Source: Streptomyces sp. PH10-H1
GTDB taxonomy: Bacteria > Actinomycetota > Actinomycetes > Streptomycetales > Streptomycetaceae
Reading direction: 5' to 3'
Length of the DNA stretch: 64,000 nucleotides
NCBI RefSeq assembly: GCF_030063355.1
Contig: NZ_JASISZ010000026.1
Coordinates: 19,067 to 83,066 of the forward strand
The notes beneath the pieces are model-generated. The model saw only the letters and a list, made by a program, of their open reading frames with translations. It did not search any database and was not told where the DNA came from. A program made the translations under genes and the position numbers. Of the stretch, positions 62,255 through 64,000 are shown piece after piece (position 1 is the stretch's first letter; the number at the start of each line of letters is the position of its first letter).

Positions 62255-63052
62255 TTAGCCCCGCGTGCCCTGGTCGTTGACGAGCGTGCCGATCTTCTCA
62301 CCCTTTACGGCTCGCGAGATGTTTCCCTCGGCGAGCAGCTCGAAGACGAGGATCGGCAGCTTGTTGTCACGGCACAGGGTGATCGCGGTGGCGTCGGCGA
62401 CCTTGAGGTCGCGAGAGATGACCTCGCTGTACTCCAGGGCGTCGTACTTGACCGCGTCCGGGTTGTGCTTGGGGTCCGAGTCGTAGACCCCGTCGACCCC
62501 GTTCTTGCCCATGAGCAGCGCCTGGGCGTCGATCTCCAGAGCTCGCTGGGCGGCGGTGGTGTCGGTGGAGAAGTACGGCATGCCCATGCCGGCGCCGAAG
62601 ATCACGACGCGGCCCTTCTCCAGGTGCCGCACGGCGCGCAGCGGGATGTACGGCTCGGCGACCTGGCCCATCGTGATGGCGGTCTGCACCCGGGTCTCGA
62701 TGCCCTCCTTCTCCAGGAAGTCCTGGAGGGCGAGGCAGTTCATGACGGTGCCGAGCATGCCCATGTAGTCGGAACGGGCCCGGTCCATGCCGCGCTGCTG
62801 GAGCTCCGCGCCACGGAAGAAGTTGCCACCGCCGATGACGATGGCGATCTCGTAGCCCTCTCGGACGACGGCGGCGATCTCGCGGGCGATCGCGTGCACG
62901 ACGTCCGGGTCGACGCCCAGTCCGCCGCCTCCGGCGAATGCCTCGCCGGACAGCTTCAGCAGGTACCGGCTCCGCGGGACCCCGGTACCGGAGGCGGTGC
63001 CGGTAGCTGAGTCGCGGGCCTTGTCGGAGGCCTTGTCGGCGCCCTCATCCAT
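62255..63052 (-). CDS. pyrH: UMP kinase
   Basis: A 265-aa amino-acid-kinase-fold UMP kinase producing [32 protein letters not shown] and the [22 protein letters not shown] and DGVYDSDPK motifs are all present. An N-terminal extension of ~30 residues (Asp/Lys/Thr-rich) precedes the conserved RYLLKLSG start. ATG 63052 has GAGGAG directly upstream. The gene sits downstream of tsf in the usual tsf-pyrH-frr order. Confidence 0.96.
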   Translation of the reverse strand: MDEGADKASDKARDSATGTASGTGVPRSRYLLKLSGEAFAGGGGLGVDPDVVHAIAREIAAVVREGYEIAIVIGGGNFFRGAELQQRGMDRARSDYMGMLGTVMNCLALQDFLEKEGIETRVQTAITMGQVAEPYIPLRAVRHLEKGRVVIFGAGMGMPYFSTDTTAAQRALEIDAQALLMGKNGVDGVYDSDPKHNPDAVKYDALEYSEVISRDLKVADATAITLCRDNKLPILVFELLAEGNISRAVKGEKIGTLVNDQGTRG

Positions 63053-63080
63053 GGAGATCTCCTCATGCGCGTACGAAGAA

Positions 63081-63125
63081 GGCCATTGCCGTGGGTCCAC
63101 GTGGGTTCCCTTTACGGCAATGGCC
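63081..63125 (-). terminator. Terminator hairpin after tsf
   Basis: GGCCATTGCCGT (63081-63092) and its complement (63114-63125) form a 12-bp stem whose 21-nt loop contains a second small palindrome (CCCACGTGGG). It lies 80 nt past the tsf stop codon on the minus strand and 29 nt before pyrH. It probably ends most of the rpsB-tsf transcript. Confidence 0.75.
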
Positions 63126-63206
63126 TCCTCGTCACAACTGCGGTCGGCCGGCGGGCGGCCGACCGCGTCCGACCCTAGCGGGGTCGTCGGTCATTCGCTG
63201 GCTGGC

Positions 63207-64000
63207 TCAGACGCCGACGCGGAAGCGCGCGAAACGCTTCAGCGTGACACCGGCCTCGTCCAGAACCTTCTGGACGGTCTTCTTGCTGTCCTTCGCGAAG
63301 GACTGCTCGAGAACCGAGTTCTCCTTGACGTAGCCCGTCACGCGGCCCTCGACGATGCGGGCGAGAGCAGCCTCGGGCTTGCCCTCCTCGCGCGCGGTGG
63401 CCTCGGCGACGCGGCGCTCGTTCTCGAGCACCTCGGCGGGGATGTCCTCGCGGGACAGGAAGAGCGGCGAGAACGCGGCGATGTGCTGCGCGACGTCCTT
63501 CGCGACCTGGGCGTTCTCCTTGTCCAACTCGACCAGCACGCCGACCTGCGGGGGCAGGTCCGGGCTGGTGCGGTGCAGGTAGGAGGCGACGTAACCGTCG
63601 GTGAACTGCGCGAAGCGGCCCAGGACGATCTTCTCGCCGAGCGTGGCGTTGGCCTCGTCGACGAACGCCTGGACGGTCTGGCCGTCCTTGATCTCGGAGG
63701 CGAGCAGCGCCTCGAGGTCAGCGGGCTTCGTGGCGGCGACGTGCGCGGCCAGCGCGTCGGCGACAGGGAGGAACTTCTCACTCTTCGCGACGAAGTCGGT
63801 CTCGCAGTTGAGCTCGAGGAGTACACCCTCGGAAGCGTCCCCGGCGATAAGGGAGACGACGGCACCGTTGGAGGCCGAACGGCCCTCGCGCTTGGTGACG
63901 CCCTTCTGGCCCTTGACGCGGAGGATCTCGACGGCCCTGTCCAGGTCGCCGTCAGCCTCTACGAGAGCGTTCTTGCAGTCCATCATGCCGGCGGCGGTCA
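63207..64000 (-). CDS. tsf: Translation elongation factor Ts (partial, N-terminus outside window)
   Basis: The frame reads to the right edge and begins there inside the family's TAAGMMDCKNAL motif, so only the first ~15 residues are missing. The rest matches EF-Ts: EADGDLDRAVEILRVKGQK, LNCETDFVAKSEKF, VDEANATLGEKIVLGRFAQF and the C-terminal VTGYVKENSVLEQSFAKDSKKTVQKVLDEAGVTLKRFARFRVG. It recycles EF-Tu GDP to GTP. rpsB should lie just beyond the right edge. Confidence 0.97.
   Translation of the reverse strand, partial: TAAGMMDCKNALVEADGDLDRAVEILRVKGQKGVTKREGRSASNGAVVSLIAGDASEGVLLELNCETDFVAKSEKFLPVADALAAHVAATKPADLEALLASEIKDGQTVQAFVDEANATLGEKIVLGRFAQFTDGYVASYLHRTSPDLPPQVGVLVELDKENAQVAKDVAQHIAAFSPLFLSREDIPAEVLENERRVAEATAREEGKPEAALARIVEGRVTGYVKENSVLEQSFAKDSKKTVQKVLDEAGVTLKRFARFRVGV

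Overview
The window is chromosomal DNA from a streptomycete or close relative. It is very GC-rich with strong third-position GC bias, uses GTG starts often, and carries typical actinobacterial gene families (IF-2 with a long Gly/Pro/Arg-rich N-terminus, DUF4081-GNAT, Tat lipoproteins, PucR regulators). The gene order rimP-nusA-infB ... proS ... ispG-rseP-dxr ... gabT ... polyamine genes ... rlmN-cdsA-frr-pyrH-tsf is, as far as I recall, that of the conserved Streptomyces chromosome core. I see no rRNA, tRNA, IS element, prophage or CRISPR array.

Layout. (1) 1-1445: 5' part of a trypsin-like/STAND NTPase gene running off the left edge. (2) 1735-9034, minus: translation and transcription operon rimP-nusA-ylxR-infB-ylxP-rbfA-truB. 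(3) 9230-14510: a small lipoprotein/ferritin-like pair, an APH-like kinase, proS and two GNAT acetyltransferases. (4) 14708-18520, minus: ispG, an RseP-type site-2 protease and dxr, so two MEP isoprenoid steps flank an intramembrane protease. (5) 18584-24433: an acyl-CoA dehydrogenase, then a SigK/RskA-like module (membrane molybdoenzyme, fasciclin lipoprotein, ECF sigma, anti-sigma). (6) 24595-52005: a long polyamine/GABA catabolic region with an ALDH and PucR regulator, a coupling-protein-like membrane ATPase, gabT, a PAP2 phosphatase, mmsA, a PotDABC importer with an aminobutyraldehyde dehydrogenase and a PuuB-like oxidase, a second PucR, an aminofutalosine-deaminase-like enzyme, a GDPD, a second PotD, a second aminobutyraldehyde dehydrogenase, an Lrp regulator and a putrescine-type transaminase. 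(7) 52221-55303: an ABC pair with a degenerate signature, and a LOG-family protein. (8) 55293-59291, minus: a TPP-riboswitch-controlled thiamine ABC transporter. (9) 59349-64000, minus: rlmN, cdsA, frr, pyrH and the 3' part of tsf.

How the parts work together. The polyamine block can import putrescine/spermidine (PotABCD), oxidise or transaminate it to aminobutyraldehyde (PuuB-like oxidase, class III transaminase), oxidise that to GABA (two aldehyde dehydrogenases) and pass the amino group on through GabT. Two PucR proteins and one Lrp protein sit next to the genes they probably control.

The most interesting unexplained signals are: (a) two matching promoter-like sites, CCAATCC-N16-CGAATC, in front of the molybdoenzyme gene and the ECF sigma gene, which predict an autoregulated SigK-type regulon with a leaderless first gene; (b) a 28-bp inverted repeat 131-165 nt across upstream of mmsA whose only two differences are G-U compatible; and (c) a PAP2 gene that looks frameshifted at a T-run and lacks conserved active-site arginines.
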